Origin: Apostichopus japonicus | Lineage: Eukaryota; Echinodermata; Holothuroidea; Aspidochirotida; Stichopodidae | Length of the DNA stretch: 64,000 nt | Reading direction: 5' to 3' | Assembly (NCBI RefSeq): GCF_037975245.1 | Contig: NC_092577.1 | Span: forward strand, 31,213,398-31,277,397 | In this document: positions 1 through 11,397 of the stretch, in pieces | How positions within the stretch are numbered: the first letter of the stretch is position 1 | Layout of the letters: each line of letters starts with the position of its first letter | Position numbers and translations under genes: made by a program | Notes under the pieces: model-generated | Told to the model about the DNA's origin: nothing | The model's input: the letters and a program-made list of their open reading frames with translations, nothing else | Database searches by the model: none

Positions 1-419
1 TGCGGTAAATGTTCCAGTCGATAGCCCTTGCGTGGCAAAAATATGAAAACTTATAACAGTTCTTGTTACAAGACATGACTTGATTCGGGTATGTCATTTT
101 GACGAAATTGAGTTATAAAGACATATGGCAAAGAATTCGTGACGCACCTTTTTTTTCTTGTGTTTGTTTTTTTAAGATAAAAAAACATAGAACATGAACA
201 AACTTGGAACTGATGGAAATGATAGCACCATTTTGTATCTCGGACCTCTTCCATAAGCAACATTTTTTTCAAAGGGGAGGGGAGGGGACCCCCTCCCCTT
301 GCGAGACATTTTAACCTTGCAATTTCTTGGTATTTGCCGGCTTGTTGTACTCCGCTATGATTTACTTTCAGGTTGAATTATTTTTTGTATAAGTCTTTTT
401 CTTTTATATGTCCATGCAG

Positions 420-1809
420 ATTCCCAAAGTTCTAGTTACAGTTACAGTTATAGTTCTTATATCATCGATCTCTTCGATAGACGTCCGTGTGTCTTTGGGG
501 GTGAATTATTCCTTCACGGAGAAGAGTGGGATCCGGGACCTTGTGCAAACTGTGAATGTAACAATGGAAGCAGTCATTGTTCCTTCAAGACCTGTCCGAT
601 TTGTCAGGGCAAGGCTAACGCCGCACCCAAAGGCTATCAGTGTTGTGGTACATGTGACGGTAAACCTGTTGGTAAGTACTTATCCATTCTGTACGTAAAA
701 GTTATTAGACCCCCCCCCCCTATCCTCCTCCTCCCACCTGTCTCTCAGCCAAGCCTAATTTAATAATGTTAATGACATGCAGTGCTTGGAGAGTTCTGAC
801 TCCTGCAGTACGGTGGTGTACGTTAACACCATGTGTTTCCCAACAGCGCGTTCTGCGTTAATTATGGGGCTGAGTGTATGTAGGCCTACAGCCGCACTGA
901 TCAACGCTGTAAAATTTGCAGTATATAAGTTGGAAGTCAAATTGTAACCACTTTATCAAACGCAAATTTAATCTAAAAGTGCCTGCAGGAGAGTGTTTAA
1001 AACTGCTTTAGTATAAAGAAAGGAAACATCGCGCTTTTTTGGGGGGGGGGGAGGTATTTTCATGAATAATTTCACCCAAGTTACATACCGGAATTATACA
1101 GTAACTTGCTTCAACGCATGCGCGGTGACTGGGAATTTTCTTGGATTCGAGGTTTTTGACTCACTTCTGGCGAGATCTGATCATCAAATCATCGACGTAA
1201 TCATGCACAACAGTTGGAGGATAAAACTATGGGAAAAAAATAACCTAAATCACAGAGCAAATCAGAGAGATCACCATTCCGTTAATGGAACACTATGCGT
1301 GCTCTTAGCACCATGGAGTCATAGTTTAATCGGTATATACTATCCTATATATTACATTATAATACACCAGCATATATAAGCGAAAGTATAAAAGCATTAT
1401 CATTTCTGAGTGCTCAGTTTTCTTAACACTTGAATGAATCGCGCGCACATGAGTTTTGCGTACATTTTATAGAATCACGTTTAATTCATATTATTATTAA
1501 TATACCAACTAAATTATTCATTACTTATTACATATTTATAAGTTACCCGGATGTATAATTCTGTTTTTATTTTTATTTTTTATTTTATTTTTTGAATGCT
1601 CAGCACCTACCGAAAAGGATTTCTGTTCCTGGCGGGGGAAGACCTACCACGATGGAGATAAATTTACCCTTAATCCCTGCACCGACTGTATTTGTAATGG
1701 CGGAATCAGTCACTGCGTAATCCGTAGCTGTCCTCCTCTGGACTGCGAGGATTATGTTGTTGTGGAAACTGAATGCTGTCCAGTTTGTCAGAAAAAAGGT
1801 TCGTTATAG
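420..1809 (+). CDS. Two-VWC secreted protein, copy 1 (partial, first exon not in window)
   Basis: Two exons encode consecutive von Willebrand factor type C domains. Exon 420-671 follows a CAG acceptor and ends at a GGTAAGT donor, in phase 1 at both ends. It encodes a Ser/Tyr-rich linker, then a domain with the VWC spacing of ten cysteines, including PCANCEC, TCPIC and QCCGTC. Exon 1604-1809 also enters in phase 1 and encodes a second ten-cysteine VWC ending ECCPVC, then KKGSL and a TAG at 1807. AATAAA signals lie at 1978-1987. By comparison with the paralogue at 19.2 kb, a signal-peptide exon is expected upstream, outside the window. VWC domains are extracellular and often bind BMP-type ligands; no specific role is claimed. 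Alternatively the exon could use the homologous donor after AAAAAAG at 1798 and continue. Confidence 0.78.
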
Positions 1810-2545
1810 GCTAAACGTGTTCTTCTTTGCGTTTTTTTTAACTTTTCTTATTAGATAGTCCAAAGTTAACTTTGTTCTTAAATGTATGAATGTGAAACTA
1901 TATTCTAGGATATACTGAGAAGTTTTCCGTTTTAATAGTATAATATAGGAATATGTTTCTCTTTATAGCCAATCCAAAATAAATAAATTGACTATCCCCT
2001 TTAAAAGGAAAACCATTTAAATCATTATTGAAGTATTTAACTGTTGAATTATTAACGAGTTTGGTTTGATTTAAATTGTTCTCTGTGCTATACTCTGGAC
2101 ATATGTCGATTCAGTTATTTGAACACACACACACACACACAGACGCACACAAACCCCATTTTTCATACTTTTGTGGATTTCCCAAACAATTATGTGGAAG
2201 GAGAAGTAAGCCCGAGCTGGAGAAGACTTCCAACTCATGGAGTGCTAGGCCGCCCCTTTCTCCTGACCCCGTCCCTTTCCCCCTGACCCCGCCCCCGCTG
2301 GTTACGTCACGTCTTCGTCGTAACACGGCCTTCGTTCGGTACGCTTCAGGGTAACTATGAACATAATAAATAATAATAATAAAAATACCATATATTAAAG
2401 TGCTGTTATCATGAAATAAAACATGCTCAAGAGCACTGTACAAAAGAACCAATACCAAGTTTTCGGGCACCTATGTAAGAAATATAAATTGCAATGTGTT
2501 TTCAATGGTTAAACTTATATTATTATTATTATTATCATTGTTATT

Positions 2546-2735
2546 GTAACGACTTCCCCACAAAAGTTATAACCAATATGGATGTGTAATGACACGGCAA
2601 ATGATTGTATGTTATTGGCATGCGATGTAATAACCGATGCATGCCTATATATATATATTTTTCGGGCAAGTCGTTACAGCCCCCCCCCCACCCCCCAAAA
2701 AAAGAATCAAATTGGGCTCCTACGCCTATGCACAA
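2546..2735 (-). repeat. Interspersed repeat ending in GTAACGACTT inverted termini
   Basis: The stretch starts GTAACGACTT and has AAGTCGTTAC near 2670-2680, followed by a C-rich tract and a sequence resembling TAGGAGCCC reversed. Its reverse complement matches 51193-51360 in order: GCGTAGGAGCC, a G-run, GTAACGACTTGCCCGAAAA and the ATCGGTTATTACATC segment. Two copies in opposite orientation show an interspersed family; its class is unknown. Confidence 0.7.
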
Positions 2736-3640
2736 CGGTAGGCTTTTAAAGCATAACGGTCTTAACTTCGCAATTACAGTGGCGGATTCAGGGGGTGTGC
2801 GGCAACAGGCGCCCCCCCCCCTTTGGCCGCCCGTTCGATAATTCTATTGTTTGCACGAGAACACGTTTTGCTGGAGCCCAAAAGTTGTTTTTACTCTTTA
2901 TAAATATATAATAATTTATAGCAATATGACGGAAACGTGTTTTGAAAGATCAGCAAGCCGGCCAAGTCTCTAAGTCTCATTTCTCCTCAAATTGGGCAAT
3001 GTATGAAGGGAAACATCTAAATGAAGGTTTTTCTTTATAAATAACTAGAACACCATATAATATGTTCTGTATCTGTTCGGGATACTATACAACGCTCCCA
3101 AGTTGGAGCCAAGCGTACAGGAATGGCTGTGCACAGGCGGCGTAAACTATATAGTCTCGATGAAGTTGGTTAAGTACAGCAGATTTAAAGCTGATTGGAT
3201 CTTATAGATGTATAATTTTATGCTGTAAATGTTCCAGTCGATAGCCGTGCGTGGCAAAAAAATGAATACTTATAACAGTTTTTGTTACAAGACATGACTT
3301 GATTCGGATCTGTCATTTGACGAAATTGAGTTATAAAGACATATGGCAAAGAATTCGTGACGCACCTTTTTGTCTTGTTTTTGTTTTTTAAGATAAAGAA
3401 AACATAGAACATGAACATACTTGGAATAGATGGAAATGATAGCACCATTTTGTATCTCGGACCTCTTCCATAAGCAACATTTTTTTTCAAAGGGGGAAGG
3501 GGACACCCCCTCCTCCCCTTGCGAGACATTTTAACCTTGCAATTTCTTGGTATTTGCCGGCTTGTTGTACTCCGCTATGATTTACTTTCAGGTTGAATTA
3601 TGTTTTGTATAAGTCGTTTTCTTTTTATATGTCCATGCAG

Positions 3641-5041
3641 ATTCCCAAAGTTCTAGTTACAGTTATAGTTCTTATTCCATCGATATCTTCGAGAGACTTC
3701 CGTGTGTCTTTATGGGTGAATTATTCCTTCACGGAGAAGAGTGGGATCCGGTACCTTGTGCAAACTGTGAATGTAACAATGGAAGCAGTCATTGTTCCCT
3801 CAAGACGTGTCCGATTTGCAAGGGCAAGGCTAACGCCGCACCCAAAGGCAATCAGTGTTGTGGTACATGTGACGGTAAACCTGTTGGTAAGTACTTATCC
3901 ATTCTGTACGTAAAAGTTATTAGACCCCCCCCCCCTATCCTCCTCCTCCCACCTGTCTCTCAGCCAAGCCTATAATTTAATAATGTTAATGACATGCAGT
4001 GCTTGGAGAGTTCTGACTCCTGCAGTACGGTGGTGTACGTTAACACCACGTGTTTCTCAACCGCGCGTTCTGCATTAATTATGGGGCTGAGTGTATGTAG
4101 GCCTACAGCCGCACTGATCAACGCTGTAAAATTTGCAGTATATAAGTTGGAAGTCAAGTTGTAACCACTTTATCAAACGCAAATTTAATCTAAAAGTGCC
4201 TACAGGAGAGTGTTTAAAACTGCTTCAGTATAAAGAAAGGAAACATCGCTTTTTTTTGGGGGGGGGAGGTATTTTCATGAATAATTTCACCCAAGTTACA
4301 TACCGGAATTATACAGTAACTTGCTTCAACGCATGCGCGGTGACTGGGAATTTTCTTGGATTCGAGGTTTTTGACTCACTTCTGGCGAGATCTGATCATC
4401 AAATCATCGACGTAATCATGCACTACAGTTGGAGGATAAAACTATGGGGAAAAATATAACCTAAATCACAGAGCAAATCAGAGAGATCACAATTCCGTTA
4501 ATGGAACACTATGCGTGCTCTTAGCACCATGGAGTCATAGTTTAATCGGTATATACCATCCTATATATTACATTATATTACACCAGCATATATAAGCGAC
4601 AGTATAAAAGCAATATCATTTCTGAGTGCTCAGTTTTCTTAACACTTGAATGAATCGCGCGCACATGAGTTTTGCGTACATTTGATAGAATCACGTTTAA
4701 TTCATATTATTATTAATATACCAAGTAAATTATTCATTACTTATTACATATTTATAAGTTACCCGGATGTATAATTCTGTTTTTATAGTTTTTTTTCAAT
4801 TTTTTTTAATTTTGAATGCTCAGAACCTACCGAAAAGGATTTCTGTTTCTGGCGGGGGAAAACCTACCACGATGGAGATAAATTCACCCTTAATCCCTGC
4901 ACCGACTGTATTTGTAATGGCGGGACCAGTCACTGCGTAATCCGTAGCTGTCCTCCTCTGGACTGCAAGGATTATGTTGTTGTGGAAACTGAATGCTGTC
5001 CAGTTTGTCAGAAAAAAGGTTCGTTATACACGTTTTCTTAA
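3641..5041 (+). CDS. Two-VWC secreted protein, copy 2 (first exon not found)
   Basis: This is the duplicate of the preceding exon pair. Exon 3641-3886 (phase 1 to phase 1) encodes the Ser/Tyr linker and first VWC; it is six bases shorter than copy 1 in the linker. Exon 4824-5041 encodes the second VWC and reads past the copy 1 stop, ending KKGSLYTFS with TAA at 5039; AATAAA follows at 5204. All twenty domain cysteines are kept. I found no signal-peptide exon between 1810 and 3640, where a separate gene should have one. The copy may therefore be a 5'-truncated duplicate, or copies 1 and 2 may be exons of one longer gene, since all these exons are symmetric phase 1-1. A pyrimidine-rich acceptor at 5675 could supply a terminal exon, but this is weak. 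Confidence 0.7.
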
Positions 5042-5545
5042 TTGCTTTTTTTTTCAAAACTTTTCTTATTTTGAAGAAATAGTCCAAAGTTAACTTTAAA
5101 CCTTAAATGCATGAATATGAAACCACATTCTAGGATATACTGAGGAGTTTTCCGTTTTAATAGTATAATATAGGAATGTGTTTCTCTTTAGCCAATCCAA
5201 AATAATAAATTGACTATCCCATTTAAAAGGAAAACTATTTAAATCATTATTGAAGTATTTAACTGTTGAATTATTAACGAGTTTGGTTTGATTTAAATTG
5301 TTCTCTGTGCTATACTCTGGACATATGTCAATTCAGTTATTTGAACACACACACACAGACGCACACAAACCCCATTTTTCATCCTTTTCTGGATTTCCCA
5401 AACAATTATGTGGAAGGAGAAATAAGCGCGAGCTGGAGAAGACTTCCAACTCATGGAGTGCTATAGGCCCGCCCCTTTCTCCTGACCCCGCCCCTGACCC
5501 CGCCCCCGCTGGTTATGTCACGACTTCGTCGTAGCACGGTCTACT

Positions 5546-6299
5546 TTCAGTACGCTTCTGAACATGTTACAACACGTAATTGTTTACTGGCATTCCTTAA
5601 AAGAAATGGGGAGGGTGGGGTGGGGTGGGTCTGGGGTAGGGGTTCATGCTATCTCCTCTGTCGTCTGTCCTGCAGATGATTAAATCTTGGAATTGTTACA
5701 ATCAATTCCGGCAATATTATCACCACTTCTCCGGTTTTGTTGTTCCGGGAAAACACCGTACATGCATGGGAGTCGACTTCAACGGCCCAGGCTAAGTAAA
5801 AGAAAACCATTATAGAAAACCCTGTTTCATCGTTGGCCCTTCCATAAAGATTGATTGCGCCTATAGCTAAATCAGTCGGCGGAAATTTACAATTTGACCT
5901 CCCAGCCCCCCACCCCACTACCCCACCCCAACGGTGAAAATCTTGTTCACGCCAATGAATAAGACCAGTCATTCTGAGAACAGCTTTTTGCGTATTCTTA
6001 AGGTTGGCCAACACGTTGCTTTGCATTACATGACGTCAAAACCAACAAATTAATCCAACCTATTCATTGTTTATAAAATGACTTGGAATGAATATTTGAA
6101 ATAGCAATATGACCACATACAAAAATTTAACAACGACGTATATTTCATCGAGTATGAGTGTTCATATAATTGTCAATCTAGTCATCGATTTGTCATTATC
6201 ACAACAATTTAGCCAAAAATGGTCAAGGCATAAACGGGTAATATGAAGTTTTATTGATTAGAAGGAATTTTAATTGATATGAATTAACAAAAACATCTT
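5546..6299. other. Intergenic, no gene recognised
   Basis: After the duplication there is a G-rich stretch (5606-5640) and unique-looking sequence. A 125-codon minus-strand reading frame at 5649-6026 has no recognisable domain, no splice context and no homologous copy nearby, so it is not called. Confidence 0.5.
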
Positions 6300-7875
6300 T
6301 TCCTTCCTCTTCTTCCTTGTTTTTCTTCTTATCTTTGTTTTTTTCTCATCTTTGTTTTTCCTTGTCTTTTGTTTTCTTCTCATCTTTGTTTTATTTTATC
6401 TTTGTCTTTTCTCATCTTTGTTTTTCTCATCTTTGTTTTTCCTTATCTTTTGTTTTCTTCTCATCTTTGTTTCTTTTATCTTTTGTTTTCTTCTCATCTT
6501 TGTTTCATTTATCTTTGTTTCTTCTCATCTTTGTTTTTTCTTATCTTTGTTTCTTTCTCATCTTTGTTTTTTCTCATCTTTTTTTTCTCATCTTTGTTTT
6601 TCCTTATCTTTTGTTTTCTTCTCATCTTTGTTTCTTTGATCTTTGTTTTTTCTCATCTTTGATTTTCTCATCTTTGTTTCTTCTCTTCTTTGTTTTGTTC
6701 TCATCTTTGAATTTTCTTATCTCTGTTTTTTCTATCTTTGTTTTTTCTCCTCTTTGTTTTTATTCTCATCTTTGTTTTTCTTATCTCTGTTTTTTCTATC
6801 TTTGTTTTTTCTCCTCTTTGTTTTTATTCTCATCTTTGTTTTTCTGATCTTTGTTTTATTCTCATCTTTGTTTTTTCCAATCTTTGTTTTTTCTTATCTT
6901 TTTTTTTCTCATCTTTGTATTTTCTTATCTTTGTTTTTATTTGCCATCTTCATTTTGTCTCATCTTTGTTTTTTCTCATCTTTGTTTTATTCTTATCTTT
7001 GTTTTTTCCAATCTTTGTTTTTTCTTATCTTTGTTTTTTTCTCATCTTTGTTTTTTCTCATCTTTGTTTTTTTTTCAATCTTTGTTTTTTCTCTTCTTTG
7101 TTTTTTTTTCTCCTCTTTGTTTTTTTCTCATCTTTGTTTTATTTCTTATCTTTGTTTTTTCTCATCTTTGTTTTTTTCTCATCTCTGTTTTTTTTTCTCA
7201 TCTTTGTTTTTTTTTCTCTTTGTTTTTTTCTCATCTTTGTTTCTTGTCATCTTTGTTTTTTTCTCATCTTTGTTTTTTCTCATCTTTGTTTTTTTCTCAT
7301 CTTTGTTTTTTCCCATCTTTCTTTTTTCCCATCTTTGTTTTTTCTCATCTTCGTTTATTCTCATCTTTGTTTTTCCTTATCTTTTGTTTTCTTCTCATCT
7401 TTGTTTCTTTTATCTTTGTTTTTTTCTTATCTTTGTTTCTCATCTTTGTTTTTTTCTTATCTTTGTTTTTTCCCATCTTTGTTTTTTCTGATCTTTGTTT
7501 TTTCTCATCTTTGAATTTTCTCATCTTTGTTTTTCCTTATCTTTTGTTTTTTTCTCATCTTTGTTTCTTTTATCTTTGTTTTTCTCATCTTTGTTTTTGC
7601 TCTTCTTTGATTTTCTGATCTTTGTTTCTTTCTCATCTTTGTCTTTGTCTTTTTCTTGTCTTTGTCTTTTCTCATCTTTGTTTTTCCTTATCTTTTGTTT
7701 TCTTCTCGTCTTCTTATCTTTTATCTTTGTTTTTTCTCCTCTTTGTTTTTTCTCATCTTTGTTTTTTCTCATCTTTGGTTTTTCTCATCTTTGTTTCTTT
7801 CTCATCTTTGTTTTTTCTTATCTTTGTTTCTTTTTCTCATCTTGTTTTTTTTTTCTCCTTATCTTTGTTTCTTCT
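6300..7875. repeat. Pyrimidine-rich minisatellite, about 16-17 bp unit TTTTTTCTCATCTTTG
   Basis: About 1.6 kb is built from a loosely repeated unit of roughly 16-18 bases (T-run, CTCATCTTTG), with variants such as CTTATC and CCCATC. One strand is almost purely pyrimidine and the other purine. There are almost no stop codons in the plus frames, giving overlapping Phe/Ser/Leu-rich reading frames of up to 282 codons in all three frames at once, which marks them as by-products of base composition and not proteins. Confidence 0.95.
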
Positions 7876-8660
7876 CCAGGTGCGAATCGTTCTCGAGCGA
7901 TATGAGCAAACGGATACGACGTATACATGAAACTATCGAACGAAAGCCGGAACGGACACTTTTAATGTTTAATTTAACTTTGTAGTTAAAACTACATTAT
8001 ATAAGATGATAATCTTTTATTATAAGATAGAGTTTTTATTTCTGAAAGTAAAATATATACAGCTGAAGTAATATTGATTTATCCAGCAAATTGAGCACAG
8101 TAATGTATTTAAGCTCTTTTGGTGTATTTTTATATATCTCACCGACATAATTCAACATCTAGTTGGTATTACAGTCACACGGTGACACTTACTGTTAAAA
8201 AGCCTGTACTTCACCCACACCCCCATCAAAATAAATAAATGATGGGTAATAAAGCTCCTTATACCCACTGCATATTCATGTCGGTTGCAACTTAAATTTT
8301 CGTTGTTTTCACTTATTCACCCTTCTGTTTTCTTACCAATTTACATATAAAGCTTAACTTATTTTATGTTTTTAACCAATTCCCGAGCAAATTTTAACAT
8401 CCGTTTTGTTTCCCACTAATTCATCATTTTTTTTTAATATTCGTTATATTTACATCCCTCCTCACTTATCTGTCTACCCTCCCCTATACCCTGGCTTAAG
8501 AACTGGTAACATTCTTGTACTGCGCCCAAACTAACCCCCTCTATAATCGGAGTTTACATTAATCTGGACCCCTATATATCAACGAGGAGACGCGGGGAAA
8601 ATACGTACGGGGTCATGTGACGTGCTCCCTTGTAATACTCAACTCTCATAGTACTCCTTG
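7876..8660. other. Intergenic, no gene recognised
   Basis: AT-rich sequence with no coding signal. From about 8540 to 8660 it matches 9290-9410 (including TCATGTGACGTGCTCCC), so it is one arm of a local direct duplication; a third related stretch occurs near 25205-25225. Confidence 0.5.
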
Positions 8661-9042
8661 CAAGGGCGTAGGAACCGGGGGCTGGGGGCGCCAGCCCCCC
8701 AGTGAAAAATGTGGAGGGGCGGAAGTATCATTCCGCCCCCCCCGGTTCGCAAGTCAGAAAACCCCTTTTTCATTTTAAAATGAGAAAAAAAAATCTCATT
8801 TGGAGCACCAAATTGCATCTAAGGCCAGGTGAAAATACAAAATTAAGTCTACAAATTGGAGTGGGTGTTGAAGTGTGCTATATTGCACCAAATTGCATCT
8901 GAGGCCACCTGGAAATGCAAAAAATGCAAAATGCAAAAAAAATGCAAAAAAAGGGGAACCCCCTCCCCTTAGACCCCTCCCCCAGGCCGGCCATCAGTCT
9001 TCAGCCCCCCCCCCCACTCAAAAGTACCTTCCTACGCCACTG
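8661..9042. mobile_element. hAT-like non-autonomous DNA transposon (MITE)
   Basis: The 382-bp element has short terminal inverted repeats: CAAGGGCGTAGGAA at the left and TTCCTACGCCACTG at the right. It is bracketed by an exact 8-bp target-site duplication, ACTCCTTG, at 8653-8660 and 9043-9050. Eight-base duplications and CAG-type termini are characteristic of the hAT superfamily. The interior is GC-rich at both ends and AT-rich in the middle and codes for nothing, so it is a passive element needing a transposase from elsewhere. Confidence 0.88.
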
Positions 9043-9460
9043 ACTCCTTGAATGTGTATTCTACAACTTATGTCATGTCACAATTTTAATCTAGCTAAGT
9101 GGTACATTTTCCCAATGTTTACCACAATTTTCAATTCAAAACTTGTCATTTAGAGTATTTTCTTTCAAACAATCCCGAACTGCAGCTGGAACGCACGCAG
9201 CTTATCAGGACTGTACACAAATGTATATAGACATGAGAAGCAGACGACAGGATTCGTTGTTCCTTAGCGACACAAGTTTTCTAGGCAGACAGTGCAGACT
9301 ATATGTCAACGTGGAGACGCGCAATGACACGTAGCAACCGTGGAGGGTCATGTGACGTGCTCCCATGTAGCACTCAACTCTTATAGTGCTCCTTGAATGT
9401 GTTAGGCCTATTCTACAAGAACTCATGTCATAATCTCATAGCTATCACATTCCAACCTAA

Positions 9461-9946
9461 CAAAGTTTAACTTACGCTATGTTTCTCACCAATTCACTAA
9501 CAAAGTTTGTCCAATTGCGTTATATTTCTCACCAATAACCCAACGAAGTTTAACTTCCGTTCACCAATGTAGTTTACTTACATTATATACTATACAAATT
9601 TACCAATAATTGATTTTATCAATTCACAGATAACGTTAGCATAGAAAAAGGTTCCTCACCAAGTTATCGGTAACCTCGATTTACTTTCTGTTCTACCCCA
9701 ATTCACCCTCAAACTTAATCTTCCGTTGTTATGTTTCTCACTAATTTACAAATAAATTAAACTTCCATTGCGTTGCACATCAGTTCACCGACTAAGTTGA
9801 ACGTTGCGTCATGTTTCACCGACGAGCTTAAACTATACTGTTATAGATCTCACCAATTCACGAAGAAAGTTAACAGTTTGTATATCCAGTACCAATTCAC
9901 CAATAAGTTGACTTTTGTTATCAATTTACGAATAACGTTAACATAA
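9461..9946. repeat. Degenerate tandem repeat, about 38 bp
   Basis: Repeated variants of CACCAATTCACCAAYAAAG followed by TTTAACTTCCGTTATG recur through this stretch with many substitutions and gaps. Similar units occur upstream near 8310-8420. The decay suggests an old minisatellite; no function is visible. Confidence 0.65.
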
Positions 9947-10431
9947 GGGTCACATTCCATACAAAATCAAACAAATTTCGGAACATCTTGGCAGGTCACC
10001 TCTTGAATTTGGTTCACTCGATAGAACTGCTACTGATTATTATAGATATTAATGAGTTAGGAAGGTCGGCAAACTTTGAACGTCCTCGGCGTTGTAGGCT
10101 ACTGTTTTTGAGTTACAGCTGTTCAAAGCTGACTGGTGCCACGCCCACTTTTTGCGCGGCAGAGCTTGGCGCATGACTGCAGAATATTTTATCAAGAATA
10201 TGAATACTGATATGAACAGTTTGTTCTACCCCTTCTAGTTACTTTGGATTACGGGCAGGCGCTGTCGCGCAAAAGTGGGCGTGGCAACTCAACTTTGAAC
10301 TGCTGTAAGTCAAAACGTAGAAAGCTGAGGACGCTCAAAGTATGCAGAATTTCCTAACTAACACACGTATATCTACCGAACGATGCAATATGAGCCAAAT
10401 CCACTGGTTGATTTTGTATGGAATGTGACCC
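9947..10431. mobile_element. Long-inverted-repeat element (foldback or MITE-like)
   Basis: The left end reads GGGTCACATTCCATACAAAA and the right end is its exact reverse complement. Similarity continues inward for roughly 180-220 bases per arm, with matching blocks such as GCCACGCCCACTTTTTGCGC against GCGCAAAAGTGGGCGTGGCA. The arms flank a short AT-rich centre. I could not identify a clean target-site duplication, so the superfamily is unassigned. It contains no transposase. Confidence 0.82.
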
Positions 10432-11397
10432 ATACATTATGTTTCACCAACAAAATTAATGTTGCTTATATTGCCAATCAATCAGGCACTTCGACTCTGT
10501 GATGTCACCTTAGAGCACAATTTCACCAATCGAATTTAAGATTGAAAGTTTTATTTTTATGAAATTCATGGCGTGTTATACGAAACACGTTCCTACAAGA
10601 GGAATATTGACAGAGAAATGAAACTAATATTTGGCGTTAAAGAAATTATTCTTGTTTAGTTTAAGTTGATATGATGAGAATCCTATTTCGGAGAAATAAG
10701 TTTAGTCATGAATGTAGACTGTACGTGCCTATAACGATGATATGTCGTTCTGCCCTTTATCCATTTGTATGAGATGGAGGACGAAGTTTACTCACGTTAT
10801 AATTTGTTTGCAACAGTTTTCATCATTTGAGATAAAAAAAATAACAATCCAAATTAAAAACAAGTAGGAATAAAGATTCGGTGAGATAGATCTAGGCCTA
10901 ATTATGCACACAATTATGTTCAGTTCTTCATTTCCAGTTGATTGGCATAAGAAAAGCCCATTCCGAACTGGAGTAAGTAATAAATGTGTAGAAAACTGGC
11001 AGCAGATCTAAAAAATGGATATGAAATGTGCTCTATATAACGGTTGATTTCTGATCAGAATGAAATTTCATATACATTTGGTGATATCGAAATGGAAGCA
11101 AAAACAAACTTTTTCTCTGAAAATGTCATTTTACAGCACTTGGTTTGAATTGTAGAGACTTAATAAGGATGGTGTGCAATCACCAGAGACATAATTTAAA
11201 TTCCATTTGCCATGAAGACTTTACTTTGTTAGAGGAAATAAGAACATATCTTTCTTGGAGTTTCAACCCTTGAGTCAGTTTGTAACCTAACACACATTTT
11301 ACTATGTATGCTGAAGCCTATCCTACCAGAATTTAGACCTCCACTGTTATTCTTACCCAACCTATAGTATAGCTATTGCTCTAGTTGTATTTCAAGA
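10432..11397. other. Intergenic, no gene recognised
   Basis: AT-rich sequence without open reading frames of note, recognisable repeats or RNA genes. Confidence 0.4.

Larger units (their letters stand above)
1..5545. repeat. Tandem segmental duplication carrying VWC exon pairs
   Basis: Bases 1-2345 and 3218-5545 are two direct copies of one segment, differing by scattered substitutions and short indels. They match from the first base of the window, so copy 1 probably extends left of it. Each copy holds the same two VWC exons, the intron between them, a CA-repeat (near 2126 and 5345) and the same GC-rich right end ending in a CGTCGTA stretch. The spacer 2346-3217 is not duplicated within the window and holds another repeat (2546-2735). 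High intron similarity implies a recent duplication. Confidence 0.93.

Noticed and set aside
408-698. 96-codon frame over the first VWC exon, also present in copy 2
   Set aside because: It is an alternative frame of the VWC exon; the cysteine pattern and splice phases support the other frame.
1062-1379. Open frame MNNFTQVTYRNY, repeated at about 4277 in copy 2
   Set aside because: It lies in the intron between VWC exons and is shared only because the segment is duplicated; no domain and no splice support.
2783-2840. Element start CAGTGGCGGATTCAGG, and a similar one at 22796 (CAGTGGCGTGCAC)
   Set aside because: Only one terminus of each was found; no partner end or target duplication, so boundaries cannot be given.
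5649-6026. 125-codon minus-strand frame
   Set aside because: No recognisable domain, no splice partner and a low-complexity G/C-rich part.
6643-7514. Long Phe-rich reading frames (up to 282 codons)
   Set aside because: Overlapping open frames in all three plus frames arise from the TTTTTTCTCATCTTTG repeat; no start context, splice signals or domains.
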